A stretch of DNA of 64,000 nt, from NCBI GenBank assembly GCA_033283175.1, contig JAWMQM010000001.1, positions 558,001 through 622,000 of the forward strand. The letters run 5' to 3'. Both the position numbers and the translations under genes were made by a program. This DNA is from Pseudomaricurvus sp033283175. GTDB taxonomy: Bacteria > Pseudomonadota > Gammaproteobacteria > Pseudomonadales > Cellvibrionaceae. Under the pieces are notes generated by a model. The model was not told the DNA's origin. It ran no database searches and was given only the letters and a program-made list of their open reading frames with translations. Of the stretch, positions 40,848 through 49,354 are shown one piece after another (the first letter of the stretch is position 1; every line of letters begins with the position of its first letter).

Positions 40848-42236
40848 TCAACCATCGCTGCCGGGAATACCGCCGGCAGTGAGCAGCGCCGGATCGAGCA
40901 GTGTTTGCAGCCGCTCCTCCGGCAGCTCTGTCTCTTCCCTGGCCACCTCGAGGATGGGGCGGTTTTCGGCGTAGGCGCGCTTGGCAATTGCCGCCGCCTG
41001 CAGGTACCCCACCTCGGCATTGAGGGCGGTGACCAGTACCGGATTACGGGTCAGCGCCCGCTCCAGATTAGCCTGGTTGACGGTGAAGCCGTCGATGGCC
41101 TGTCGGGCCAGGGCTACCGCGGCATTACTCAGCAGCTCAATCCCCTGCAGCAGGTTATTGGCCACCAATGGCAGCATCACATTGAGCTGGAAGTTGCCAG
41201 ACTGAGCCGCCACCGTAATGGCAGCGTCATAGCCGATCACCTGGGCCGCCGCCATGCAGACCGCTTCCGGAATCACCGGGTTGACCTTGCCAGGCATAAT
41301 GGAAGAACCGGGCTGCAGCGCCGGCAGGGCAATCTCCCCCAGTCCCGCCAGCGGCCCGGAGTTCATCCAGCGCAGGTCATTGGCGATTTTCATCAGTGCC
41401 GCTGCCAGGGTTTTCAGCTGCCCTGACACCAGCAGTGCCCGCTCCTGACCGGCCAGCAGGGCAAAGCGGTTGTCGCCGGGATGGAACCCCAGGCCGGTAC
41501 TCTGCTGCAACCGGGTGCACAGGCGGGAAGCCAGCTCGGGATGGGCGTTGATACCGGTGCCCACGGCGGTACCGCCCTGGGCCAGTGCCAGCAGCTGCTG
41601 CTGGCCCGACTGCAGCATCTCGCGGCAGAAGGCGATCTGCGACTGCCAGCCCTGCAGCTCCTGCGCCATGGTCAGGGGCATGGCATCCATCAGGTGGGTA
41701 CGGCCGGTTTTTACCACCGACTGCAGGCTGGCGGCCCTGGCGGCGATGGTCTGCTCCAACTCCTCCAGCGCCGGTAACAGGCGCTCCTGCAGGGCAATGG
41801 CGGCACTGATGTGAATGGCGGAGGGAATAACGTCGTTGCTGCTCTGCCCCATGTTGACGTGGTCATTGGGGCTGACGCTGACGCCGGCGCTGTCACTGGC
41901 CAGTCGCGCCAGCACTTCGTTGACGTTCATGTTGGTGCTGGTGCCGGAACCGGTCTGGTAGACATCCACCGGAAACTGATCGGCAAGGTCACCATCGACC
42001 ACCTGCTGCGCCGCCGTTTCGATGGCCTGCGCCAGCTCTGCCGGCAACAGGCCCAGTTCGCGGTTGGCGCCGGCGGCGGCCTGTTTGATCAGCGCCACGG
42101 CGCGGATAAAAGCGTGGGGCAACGGCTGGCCACTGAAGTGAAAGTTGTCCACGGCGCGCTGTGTCTGGGCACCGTAGAGGGCATCACCGGGCACCTGTAC
42201 CTCGCCCATGCTGTCGCGTTCAATTCGATAGGTCAC
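40848..42236 (-). CDS. fumC: Class II fumarase
   Basis: A 462-residue fumarate hydratase of the aspartase/fumarase superfamily, interconverting fumarate and malate in the TCA cycle. Diagnostic blocks: QTGSGTSTNMNVNEVLA, NDHVNMGQSSNDVIPSA, KTGRTHLMDAMPLT, and the signature GSSIMPGKVNPVIPEA. A GTG start at 42236, 7 bases after GGAGGG, gives the usual length; the upstream ATG at 42308 would add 24 unlikely residues. Iron-independent FumC is often used under oxidative stress, which suits the peroxidase next door. Confidence 0.93.
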   Translation of the reverse strand: MTYRIERDSMGEVQVPGDALYGAQTQRAVDNFHFSGQPLPHAFIRAVALIKQAAAGANRELGLLPAELAQAIETAAQQVVDGDLADQFPVDVYQTGSGTSTNMNVNEVLARLASDSAGVSVSPNDHVNMGQSSNDVIPSAIHISAAIALQERLLPALEELEQTIAARAASLQSVVKTGRTHLMDAMPLTMAQELQGWQSQIAFCREMLQSGQQQLLALAQGGTAVGTGINAHPELASRLCTRLQQSTGLGFHPGDNRFALLAGQERALLVSGQLKTLAAALMKIANDLRWMNSGPLAGLGEIALPALQPGSSIMPGKVNPVIPEAVCMAAAQVIGYDAAITVAAQSGNFQLNVMLPLVANNLLQGIELLSNAAVALARQAIDGFTVNQANLERALTRNPVLVTALNAEVGYLQAAAIAKRAYAENRPILEVAREETELPEERLQTLLDPALLTAGGIPGSDG

Positions 42237-42348
42237 ATCCCCTCCCTGTCCCGCCAAGCGGGTCTGTGCATCGGCGGCGCTCCTGCCGTGGCAGCCGCCG
42301 CCATCCATTGAGTGTAGTCAAAAGTACCGCTCAGCCGGCGCAAACACA

Positions 42349-42561
42349 TCAGGCCGGAATCACCGACGTCTGTGCTTCCACCATCTCCGCAGCCGGCGCA
42401 CGGCGGCTCCAGACCTTCTCGTGGAAGTAGTAGGCCACGGTATTACAGGCGGGTTCTACCAGCGCCATGGTGCCACCTACCACTACATCTCCGGTCATCA
42501 CGTAGCCGACGGAGAAGGCCACGGTCATGTGTACCGATGCAAAACTGATTGTCTTCTTCAT
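42349..42561 (-). CDS. DUF2061 small membrane protein
   Basis: A 70-residue protein with two membrane segments (SFASVHMTVAFSVGYVMTGDV and GGTMALVEPACNTVAYYFHEKVW). The pattern is that of DUF2061, a family of very small integral membrane proteins with the conserved YxxHExxW end. Function unknown. The start at 42561 follows GGAGG by 6 bases; a longer frame is rejected on this basis. Confidence 0.82.
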   Translation of the reverse strand: MKKTISFASVHMTVAFSVGYVMTGDVVVGGTMALVEPACNTVAYYFHEKVWSRRAPAAEMVEAQTSVIPA

Positions 42562-42686
42562 AAGCCACCTCCGGCTGATTGTCGCGGACTGGATGTCCTC
42601 TCTGGCATCCATAGTGGCAAAGGCAGGCGCTCTGCAAAAATCGGTTGTTCAAGCCGTTCTGATAGGTAATTCCTATCGCAGAAACG

Positions 42687-42715
42687 ACAGGGGGCGACCC
42701 ATGGTCGCCCCCTGT
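42687..42715 (-). terminator. Hairpin after the cytochrome b562-like gene
   Basis: A perfect 13-bp stem ACAGGGGGCGACC / GGTCGCCCCCTGT with a 3-base loop, 29 bases after the stop. The following T run on the minus strand is short (TCGTTTCTG), so termination may be partial. Confidence 0.65.
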
Positions 42716-42743
42716 TGCAGGATTTACCCGTTACCAGAGCTGT

Positions 42744-43109
42744 TTACTCAACACCGAACTTGTCGTGATACTCTTCCTTCACATCTTTCAGCTTCGGAAA
42801 CAGGGCCTTGGCTGTCGCCGCATCACCGGCCTCCAGCGCCGCCTTCACCTGCAGGGCCAGCTCTTCCACCTCTTTCAGGCCCTCTTCAAAAGTGGCCTGG
42901 TCTTCGGGATTGACCACCTGGCTTTTGGCTTTCTCCAGCGCCACAAAGAAGGCATCGATCTGGGCCTTCATCTCATCCAGTGAGTCTGTCTGGTAGATCG
43001 CTTTCAGAGAACCGCCCATATCCTCCATGGCGACATGCAGTTCGCTTTTGGAGCAACCCAGCAGGGTCGCTGACAGCGCGATGGCGGCGATAATTGGTAA
43101 CTTTTTCAT
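42744..43109 (-). CDS. Cytochrome b562-like lipoprotein
   Basis: A 121-residue lipoprotein (MKKLPIIAAIALSATLLGC lipobox) with a four-helix cytochrome b562 fold. The axial haem ligands of E. coli cytochrome b562 line up: Met in HVAMEDMGGSLKAI and His in KEEYHDKFG at the C-terminus. There is no CXXCH, so haem b would be bound non-covalently. It lies 45 bases downstream of msrQ on the same strand, which makes an electron-transfer or haem role in the Msr system plausible. Related apo-proteins (CpxP-like or haem-free b562) cannot be excluded. Confidence 0.78.
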   Translation of the reverse strand: MKKLPIIAAIALSATLLGCSKSELHVAMEDMGGSLKAIYQTDSLDEMKAQIDAFFVALEKAKSQVVNPEDQATFEEGLKEVEELALQVKAALEAGDAATAKALFPKLKDVKEEYHDKFGVE

Positions 43110-43153
43110 ACTGTTTCCCCTAAGTTAATGGCAATGGTTGATTCAGAATTCGA

Positions 43154-43774
43154 TCAGGACACCGGCGCCCTGTGCTTGCGGGCAGCTCGCGATGGCAGCA
43201 GTCGGTAACCCAGCAACAACAGTGTCAGCAGCGCGTACACCAGTGCCTCGGCGTAGTTGGAGCGCACCAGCCAGACCACATGCACGACCCCTAAAATGGC
43301 GATAACGTACACCAGCTTGTGCAGTTTGTTCCAGCGCTGGCGCAGATGCCGCAGCGACCACTGGTTGGAGGTGGCAATCAAGGGCAACAGCAACAGCCAG
43401 GCGAGGATACCAACTGCCATATAGGGGCGCTCGCTGAACTCTTCGAGAAAGCGGCCCCAATTCCAGCCGACAACATAGGTCATCACCGCCGTAAAGTGCA
43501 ACATGGCGTAGAAGCCGGTAAACAGGCCCAGCATGCGGCGGTAGGCCAGCAACTGCGGCTTGTGCAGCAGGCGTCGTGCCGGGGTCACGGCGAGGGTAAT
43601 GAGCAGCATACGAATGGTCCAGTCGCCGGTGAGCAGCACCAGTTCCTTGCCCGGGTCCGGGCCGCCACCGCTGATCAGCTGCTGCACAACAAAGCCCACC
43701 AGTGGCAGCAGCGACACACTAAACAGCAGTTTTTTTTTGCGGGTGAGGGAGAGCGTCATCATCGATACCATCAA
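43154..43774 (-). CDS. msrQ: Haem-containing membrane subunit MsrQ
   Basis: A 206-residue membrane protein with six helices of the ferric reductase-like domain. Conserved His residues for haem b appear in FYAMLHFTAV, KLHKLVYVI and VVHVVW. MsrQ passes electrons from quinols or flavin to MsrP for repair of oxidised methionines in the periplasm. Its ATG overlaps the msrP stop (ATGA), so the pair is translationally coupled. Confidence 0.93.
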   Translation of the reverse strand: MMVSMMTLSLTRKKKLLFSVSLLPLVGFVVQQLISGGGPDPGKELVLLTGDWTIRMLLITLAVTPARRLLHKPQLLAYRRMLGLFTGFYAMLHFTAVMTYVVGWNWGRFLEEFSERPYMAVGILAWLLLLPLIATSNQWSLRHLRQRWNKLHKLVYVIAILGVVHVVWLVRSNYAEALVYALLTLLLLGYRLLPSRAARKHRAPVS

Positions 43775-44760
43775 TAGTACTTGCGCAGGTCCATGCCCTG
43801 GTAGAGGTGGGCCACCTGCTCGCCGTAGCCATTAAACATCTGTGTATCGATGCGGTTGGGATTGAACAGGGTGGAGGGCAGGCGGCGCTCGGTCTTCTGG
43901 CTCCAGCGCGGGTGATCCACCTGTGGGTTGACGTTGGCGTAGAAGCCGTACTCCCGCGGCGCGATCTGCGCCCAGGTGGTCTGTGGCTGCTTTTCGGTAA
44001 AGCGGATACTGACGATGGATTTGATGCTCTTGAAACCGTATTTCCAGGGCACCACCAGCCGCAGTGGGGCGCCGTTCTGGTTGGGCAGGCTGCGGCCGTA
44101 GAGGCCGGTAGCCATCATAGTCAGCGGGTGCATGGCCTCATCCATGCGCAGCCCCTCCACATAGGGCCAGTCGATGGTGCTGAATGCCGAGCGTTGGCCA
44201 CGCATCTGTTTGGGACGGTAGAGGGTCTTGAACTCCACATAGCGGGCCCTGGAGGTGGGGCCCAGCTGTTTGATCAGGTCTGCCAGCGGAAAGCCCACCC
44301 AGGGAATCACCATGGACCAGGCCTCGACGCAGCGCAGCCGGTAGATACGCTCTTCCAGCTGTACCTTGGCCAGCAGGTCCTCCAGCGCGTAGGTGCCGGG
44401 TTTGTCCACCTCACCGCTCACCTCCACCGACCAGGGATCGGCAACCAGGCTGCCGGCGTACCGGGCCGGATCCGATTTATCCATGCCAAATTCGTAGAAG
44501 TTGTTGTAACCAGTGACGTGCTCATAGGGGGTTCGCGCTTCGCTGGTGTCAAAGCCGAGGGCCGCGGAACCCGGCGCCACCGGACTGTAATCCAGCGCCT
44601 GCCCCGCCATCGTGGCCCCATCGTCAGCCAGAAGACTGCCAGGCAACAACCCGGTCGCCAACCCCGCCAGTGAGCCGCGCATAAAGTCGCGGCGGCGCAG
44701 GTAGATGGCTTCCGGGGTGATTTCGGAAGATGGGATGTCGGTGGGGCGCTTAATAATCAT
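43771..44760 (-). CDS. msrP: Methionine sulfoxide reductase catalytic subunit MsrP
   Basis: A 329-residue molybdenum-cofactor enzyme exported by Tat: the leader has RRRDFMRGSLAGLATGLLPG. The cofactor Cys is in YRLRCVEAWSMVIPWVGFPL, and the C-terminal substrate region includes NGAPLRLVVPWKYGFKSIKSI. It repairs methionine sulfoxide (both stereoisomers) in periplasmic proteins using electrons from MsrQ. Length matches YedY (about 334). First gene of the msrP-msrQ-cytochrome operon. Confidence 0.95.
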   Translation of the reverse strand: MIIKRPTDIPSSEITPEAIYLRRRDFMRGSLAGLATGLLPGSLLADDGATMAGQALDYSPVAPGSAALGFDTSEARTPYEHVTGYNNFYEFGMDKSDPARYAGSLVADPWSVEVSGEVDKPGTYALEDLLAKVQLEERIYRLRCVEAWSMVIPWVGFPLADLIKQLGPTSRARYVEFKTLYRPKQMRGQRSAFSTIDWPYVEGLRMDEAMHPLTMMATGLYGRSLPNQNGAPLRLVVPWKYGFKSIKSIVSIRFTEKQPQTTWAQIAPREYGFYANVNPQVDHPRWSQKTERRLPSTLFNPNRIDTQMFNGYGEQVAHLYQGMDLRKYY

Positions 44761-44957
44761 ATCCAGTCTCGCAATGGGTTCAGGACCCTGCCGCTTTGTG
44801 ACCCGGCGACAGGCGGAAAATTCCTCGGTTTACCCCTTGGTCGTACGAGGTTAGCAAAACCTTACATAATTGGCGTGTACCCCGGTCCCCGGGGCCTCCT
44901 GAACCGCTGTCCGGCGTTGCAACCAGGGGGCAAAAACGGTAGCCTTCCACCCGCTTC

Positions 44958-45113
44958 TTAGGGGAGTAGTCTCTCAGCCTGACTGAGATGGCCGTCAACA
45001 GTCTCCGAACCCTCCGGTTCGTGGCGGTCATGTCCTGGTAGTACCGGATTGACAAGACCTAAGGCACTGCACTGGCGCGGGGTGGCGTTGGCGCATGCCT
45101 TGGTATTGGTCAA
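44958..45113 (+). ncRNA. yybP-ykoY-type manganese riboswitch
   Basis: The leader has the conserved TTAGGGGAGTAG (44958-44969), a CTCAG..CTGAG stem, then GCCGTCAACAG and GGCGGTCATGTCC, which correspond to the two Mn-binding loops of yybP-ykoY RNAs. It ends in a long hairpin where TTGAC-ACC-AAGGC pairs with GCCTT-GGT-GTCAA (45049-45113), as in the alx and mntP leaders of E. coli. A cation/proton-type exchanger gene starts 123 bases later. High Mn2+ should raise its expression. Assigned by remembered consensus, not by covariance search. Confidence 0.78.
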
Positions 45114-45235
45114 CCACCCCAGCGGACATGATCGTGCACCACTCGCTTCTCCAATGCTTCGACGATCCTGCCCGTACCGCACGGCTGCGTCCTGTGAGCT
45201 GACAGCCCTGCACAACATACATTGATGAGGTGAAT

Positions 45236-46219
45236 ATGATCCTGGCTTTAATCGCCATATTGGTTGGCTTTGCCATTCTGGTGTGGAGCGCCGACCGCTT
45301 TGTGGACGGCGCCGCCGCCACTGCCCTGCACGCCGGCATGCCATCACTGCTGGTGGGCATGGTAATAGTGGGCTTCGGTACCTCAGCGCCGGAGATGGTG
45401 GTCTCTGCCATGGCGGCACTGGACGGCAATCCTGAACTGGCACTGGGTAACGCGCTGGGCTCCAACATCGTCAACACCGGCCTGATCCTCGGCGCCACCG
45501 CCATGGTTACGCCACTGGTGGTGCACTCGAAGATCGTGCGCCGCGAACTGCCCCTGCTGCTGGGTATTGGCGCGCTGTTTGGCGCCCTGCTGTGGAATGG
45601 CGCCCTCAGTCGCGCTGAATCCCTGCTGCTGCTGGCGGGCTTCTTCGCCCTCATCGGCTGGTCCATCTACTCCGCGCTGAGCGGCCGCGGCGACGCCCTG
45701 GAACAGGAGACCGAGCAGGAGCTGGCTGAGCCTTCCATGACACTGGGAAAAGCCATTTTCTGGCTGCTGGCAGGCTTGTTGTTACTGGTGGTCAGCTCCC
45801 GCATCCTGGTGTGGGGTGCAGTTGAGATCGCCACGGCACTGGGTGTCAGCGACCTGATTATCGGCCTCACCATTGTCGCTCTCGGCACCTCACTGCCGGA
45901 GCTTGCTGCGACCGTAGTGGCCGCGCGCAAGGGCGAGTTCGATATCGCCATCGGTAACGTGGTGGGCTCGAACATGTTTAACATTCTGGCCGTCGCCGGC
46001 ATCGCCGGTTCCATCATGCCCATGCCGGAACTGCTGCCCGAAGTACTGACCCGCGACTGGCCAATGATGATGGGACTAACTGCAGCCCTGTTCCTGATGG
46101 CTTACGGCTTCCGTAACAAGGGGCGTATTACCCGCCTCAACGGTGCCCTGCTGGTAGGGGCGTTTACTATCTACAACATCTGGCTGGTACTGGATGTGAT
46201 GGCCAGCCGCATTGCCTGA
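45236..46219 (+). CDS. CaCA-family cation exchanger (probable Mn2+ exporter)
   Basis: A 327-residue membrane protein with ten helices in two inverted repeats. The alpha-1 motif GFGTSAPEMVVSAMAALDGNPELALGNALGSNIVNT and alpha-2 motif ALGTSLPELAATVVAARKGEFDIAIGNVVGSNMFNI carry the ion-binding Glu residues, as in YrbG. The family is usually annotated Ca/Na antiporter; the manganese riboswitch upstream argues for Mn2+ as the physiological ion. The ATG at 45236 after GAGG is preferred to a GTG two codons earlier. Confidence 0.9.
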   Translation: MILALIAILVGFAILVWSADRFVDGAAATALHAGMPSLLVGMVIVGFGTSAPEMVVSAMAALDGNPELALGNALGSNIVNTGLILGATAMVTPLVVHSKIVRRELPLLLGIGALFGALLWNGALSRAESLLLLAGFFALIGWSIYSALSGRGDALEQETEQELAEPSMTLGKAIFWLLAGLLLLVVSSRILVWGAVEIATALGVSDLIIGLTIVALGTSLPELAATVVAARKGEFDIAIGNVVGSNMFNILAVAGIAGSIMPMPELLPEVLTRDWPMMMGLTAALFLMAYGFRNKGRITRLNGALLVGAFTIYNIWLVLDVMASRIA

Positions 46220-46243
46220 GACCGGCCACCTTTACCCCTGTGC

Positions 46244-46267
46244 GCAGGAGCTCAGGTGAGCTCCTGC
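46244..46267. terminator. Palindrome between convergent genes
   Basis: GCAGGAGCTC / GAGCTCCTGC, 10-bp perfect stem with 4-base loop, overlapping the stop codon of the OYE-family gene. No T run follows, so terminator function is uncertain. Confidence 0.4.
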
Positions 46268-47367
46268 AACATCTCCCTGGCATAGGCCTGCAGCGTATCC
46301 ATCTCTCCCGCGTGCACCTTGCGAGCCCAGTCCGGGTTGGCAATCAGGGCCCGTCCCACGGCCACCAGATCAAACTCACCACGTTCCAGGCGCTCCAGCA
46401 AATTCTCCAGGCTGGCCGGATCAGCGTCCTTGAAGTCGCTGGAACCTTCCGGCAGGAAGTCGTCGCTGAGCCCCACACTGCCGACCGAGATGGTGGGCTT
46501 GCCAGTAAGCTTCTTCGTCCAACCGGCCAGGTTGAGATCGCTGCCTTCAAACTCCGGCTGCCAGAAACGCCTTGTCGAACAGTGAAAAATATCCACGCCC
46601 GCGTCACAGAGCGGCTGCAGGAAGCTCTCCAGTTGCTTCGGTGTCGTCGCCAGGCGCGCGCTGTAGTCGTGCAGTTTCCACTGTGACCAGCGCAGGATAA
46701 TGGCAAAATCCGGTCCCACCCGGCGGCGCATGGCACTGACAATTTCCGTGGCAAAACGAGTGCGCGGCACCAGGTCTCCACCATACTCATCGGCGCGCTG
46801 GTTGAGCGGCCCCCAGAAAAACTGATCGATCAGGTAACCGTGGGCGCCATGAATTTCAACCGCATCAAAGCCCAACCTTTGGGCATCCGCCGCGGCGTCG
46901 GCAAACGCGTTGACCACCGCTTCAATATCGTCGTGGGTCATGGCATGACCGGTCACCTTGCCGGGCATGGACATACCTGACGGGCTGTAGCCCGGTGTGT
47001 CGCCACCCGGGAGATTGGCGCCCTTACCCGGACGACGCACACCACCCACATGCCACAGTTGCGGCGCAATTTTTCCACCGGCACCGTGGACGGCATCCAC
47101 CACCCGGCGCCAACCCTCCAGCGCCTGCTCACCGTAAAAATTGGGCACATCCGGATAACCGTGGGCCGCGATATGATTAACGCAAGTGCCTTCGGTAATG
47201 ATCAACCCCACATCACCTTCGGCGCGGCGGCGATAATACTCAGCCACACCGGGCCCGGGAACGTTGCCCGGCGACGCGCTGCGCGTCATGGGAGCCATCA
47301 CCACCCGATTGGGGAGGGAGAGGTTGTTGCTGTTGAAGGGTGCAAACAGACATTCTGCAGAACTCAT
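46252..47367 (-). CDS. Old yellow enzyme-family NADH:flavin oxidoreductase
   Basis: A 371-residue FMN TIM-barrel enzyme. FAPFNSNNLSLPNRVVMAPMTRS is the FMN-binding N-terminus, and FDAVEIHGAHGYLIDQFFWGPLNQRADEYGGD the conserved active-site stretch with the substrate-binding His/Asn equivalents. The family reduces activated C=C bonds of enones, nitroaromatics or similar electrophiles using NAD(P)H. It is convergent with the exchanger gene. Substrate unknown; a role in detoxification is typical. Confidence 0.9.
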   Translation of the reverse strand: MSSAECLFAPFNSNNLSLPNRVVMAPMTRSASPGNVPGPGVAEYYRRRAEGDVGLIITEGTCVNHIAAHGYPDVPNFYGEQALEGWRRVVDAVHGAGGKIAPQLWHVGGVRRPGKGANLPGGDTPGYSPSGMSMPGKVTGHAMTHDDIEAVVNAFADAAADAQRLGFDAVEIHGAHGYLIDQFFWGPLNQRADEYGGDLVPRTRFATEIVSAMRRRVGPDFAIILRWSQWKLHDYSARLATTPKQLESFLQPLCDAGVDIFHCSTRRFWQPEFEGSDLNLAGWTKKLTGKPTISVGSVGLSDDFLPEGSSDFKDADPASLENLLERLERGEFDLVAVGRALIANPDWARKVHAGEMDTLQAYAREMLQELT

Positions 47368-47658
47368 GGCGATGCCTCACTGCCGTAAAAAGTGTCGCCT
47401 ACCTTAATGCGTGACAATTTCAGAATTCAAGCGCGAAATGCAAACGCGATAACACCGGACAATTTCGTAAATCCTTCTGATCGGATTTGCCATTGTGCCC
47501 TGCTGGCACTCTTTTAAGCTGTTTACCTGCGATGCCTGCGTGAGTTGTGGCGCTTGTTGTTGGGCGGCTTTTCCGTACCCAACCGGCCCGGCTGGTCTTC
47601 ACGCGTTGACCGTACGCAGCGCAATCTCCGTCACAATAACAATATTGCGGGGCCAGAC

Positions 47659-48816
47659 ATGCAGCCGTTTACTTTTGCCAGCGTGCGTCAACTTATCAGT
47701 GAAATCGGCGCCTTGCGTCGCATCGGCGAAATCTGTCGTCACTACGATATCCGCAAGCCACTGATAGTGACTGATCCCGGCATTGTTGCGCTGGGCCTGT
47801 TGCAGCCATTACACGACGCCCTGCAGAACGCCGGCCTGCCGCTGCTGGTTTACGATCAGGTCTGCGCCGACCCCCCCGACACCGTGGTGGAGGAAGCGTT
47901 GCAGGTGGCGCTGGAGAGTGGCGCTGACGGCGTCATCGGATTCGGCGGCGGCAGTTCCATGGACACCGCCAAACTAGTGGCACTGCTGGCGTGTTCCGGC
48001 GAGCGCCTGGATCAGATCTACGGCGTCGAGCAGGCCCGCGGGCCACGCCTGCCCCTGATCATGATTCCCACCACCGCCGGTACCGGCTCCGAAGCAACTG
48101 CCGTCGCCATTGTCACTACCGGCGCCACCACCAAGATGGGCGTAGTGTCCACACACCTGTTTGCCGACTGCGCCCTGCTGGATGCCGAACTGACTCTGGG
48201 CTTGCCCCCGCACATCACCGCCATGACCGGCATAGACGCCATGGTACACGCGGTGGAAGCCTACACCAGTATTCACAAAAAAAACGCCTACACTGATATG
48301 TTGGCGCAGGAAGCGCTGCGACTGCTCTCAGCTAACCTGCTGAAAGCGACACGCCATGGTGACGATATCAATGCCCGCCAGGCCATGCTGCTGGGTGCCT
48401 GTCTTGCCGGCCAGGCGTTTGCCAATGCACCGGTGGCGGCAGTTCACGCCCTGGCTTATCCCCTTGGGGGCCATTACCACATCCCCCACGGACTGAGTAA
48501 CTCGTTGGTACTGCCCGAAGTGCTGCGTTTTAACCGGCCGGCGGCACAGTCCTGGTACGCCGAACTGGCAGCCCTGTTGCTGCAGCCTTCACGACTGCAT
48601 CCCGGCGAGGCCGCCCGCAGCGAGCAGCTGATCGAGCACTTCGAAACCCTGATTGCGCAGCTGTCGCTGCCCGTGCGACTCAGCGATGCCGGTGTCCGGG
48701 AGGAGGATTTACCCATGCTCGCCGCGGCCGCCATGCAGCAGCAAAGACTGCTGGTCAACAATCCGCGTCCGCTGCAAGAGAGAGACGCACTGGCTATTTA
48801 CCACAGCGCGTTCTGA
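47659..48816 (+). CDS. Iron-containing alcohol dehydrogenase
   Basis: A 385-residue group III alcohol dehydrogenase. NAD-binding GADGVIGFGGGSSMDTAKL, the MIPTTAGTGSEATAVAI segment, and iron ligands in TAMTGIDAMVHAVEAYTS and YPLGGHYHIPHGLSNSLVLP (three His). Start chosen at MQPFTF; an upstream frame to 47545 has no start signal. It heads a run of four same-strand genes with spacings of 22-45 bases that includes HMG-CoA reductase, so it may oxidise or reduce an intermediate of that pathway (for example mevalonate or mevaldate). Confidence 0.9.
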   Translation: MQPFTFASVRQLISEIGALRRIGEICRHYDIRKPLIVTDPGIVALGLLQPLHDALQNAGLPLLVYDQVCADPPDTVVEEALQVALESGADGVIGFGGGSSMDTAKLVALLACSGERLDQIYGVEQARGPRLPLIMIPTTAGTGSEATAVAIVTTGATTKMGVVSTHLFADCALLDAELTLGLPPHITAMTGIDAMVHAVEAYTSIHKKNAYTDMLAQEALRLLSANLLKATRHGDDINARQAMLLGACLAGQAFANAPVAAVHALAYPLGGHYHIPHGLSNSLVLPEVLRFNRPAAQSWYAELAALLLQPSRLHPGEAARSEQLIEHFETLIAQLSLPVRLSDAGVREEDLPMLAAAAMQQQRLLVNNPRPLQERDALAIYHSAF

Positions 48817-48850
48817 CGCTTTTCCCATTTTTTTATCCTGAGCCCGGCCT

Positions 48851-49309
48851 ATGACACAGAACAGTTCAACTTCCAACGACCCGGAAAACCTTGTGCGGCA
48901 GAACTATCGCTGGTTCCTGCCCATCACCACCCGCTGGATGGACAACGACATCTACGGTCACGTCAACAACGTGCACTACTACTCCTATTTTGACAGTGTC
49001 GCCAACACCTTCCTGATTCAGGAGTGCGGGCTGGACATACATCAGGGTGAAGTGATCGGTTATATCGTTCACTCCCAGTGTCACTATAAACACGCCATTG
49101 CTTTTCCCGAGCAGCTTGAAGGTGGATTTCGCGTTAACCGGCTGGGCAACAGCTCAGTGGAGTACGGCATCGCCATCTTTCGCCAGGGCGAGGAGCAGGC
49201 CGCGGCCTGCGGTACGTTTACCCATGTGTTTGTCGACCGCCACAGCGAACGACCGGTTCCCATTCCCGAACCACTGCGCCAGCGCCTGCAGCAGGTGCTG
49301 GTTGGTTAA
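48851..49309 (+). CDS. Acyl-CoA thioesterase (4HBT family)
   Basis: A 152-residue hotdog-fold thioesterase. TTRWMDNDIYGHVNNVHYYSYFDSVANTF contains the family's WxDxDxxGHVNN catalytic motif with Asp/His-Asn. It is cytoplasmic with no signal. It sits 35 bases after the alcohol dehydrogenase and 45 before HMG-CoA reductase, suggesting release of CoA from a pathway intermediate. Its substrate is not deducible from sequence alone. Confidence 0.9.
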   Translation: MTQNSSTSNDPENLVRQNYRWFLPITTRWMDNDIYGHVNNVHYYSYFDSVANTFLIQECGLDIHQGEVIGYIVHSQCHYKHAIAFPEQLEGGFRVNRLGNSSVEYGIAIFRQGEEQAAACGTFTHVFVDRHSERPVPIPEPLRQRLQQVLVG

Positions 49310-49354
49310 ACCAACACTGACGCGTCACCGGAATTACATAAAGAGAACACTGAT

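Noticed and set aside
44780..45443. Minus-strand reading frames in the riboswitch region
   Set aside because: The region has conserved structured-RNA segments and these frames show no domain or start signal.
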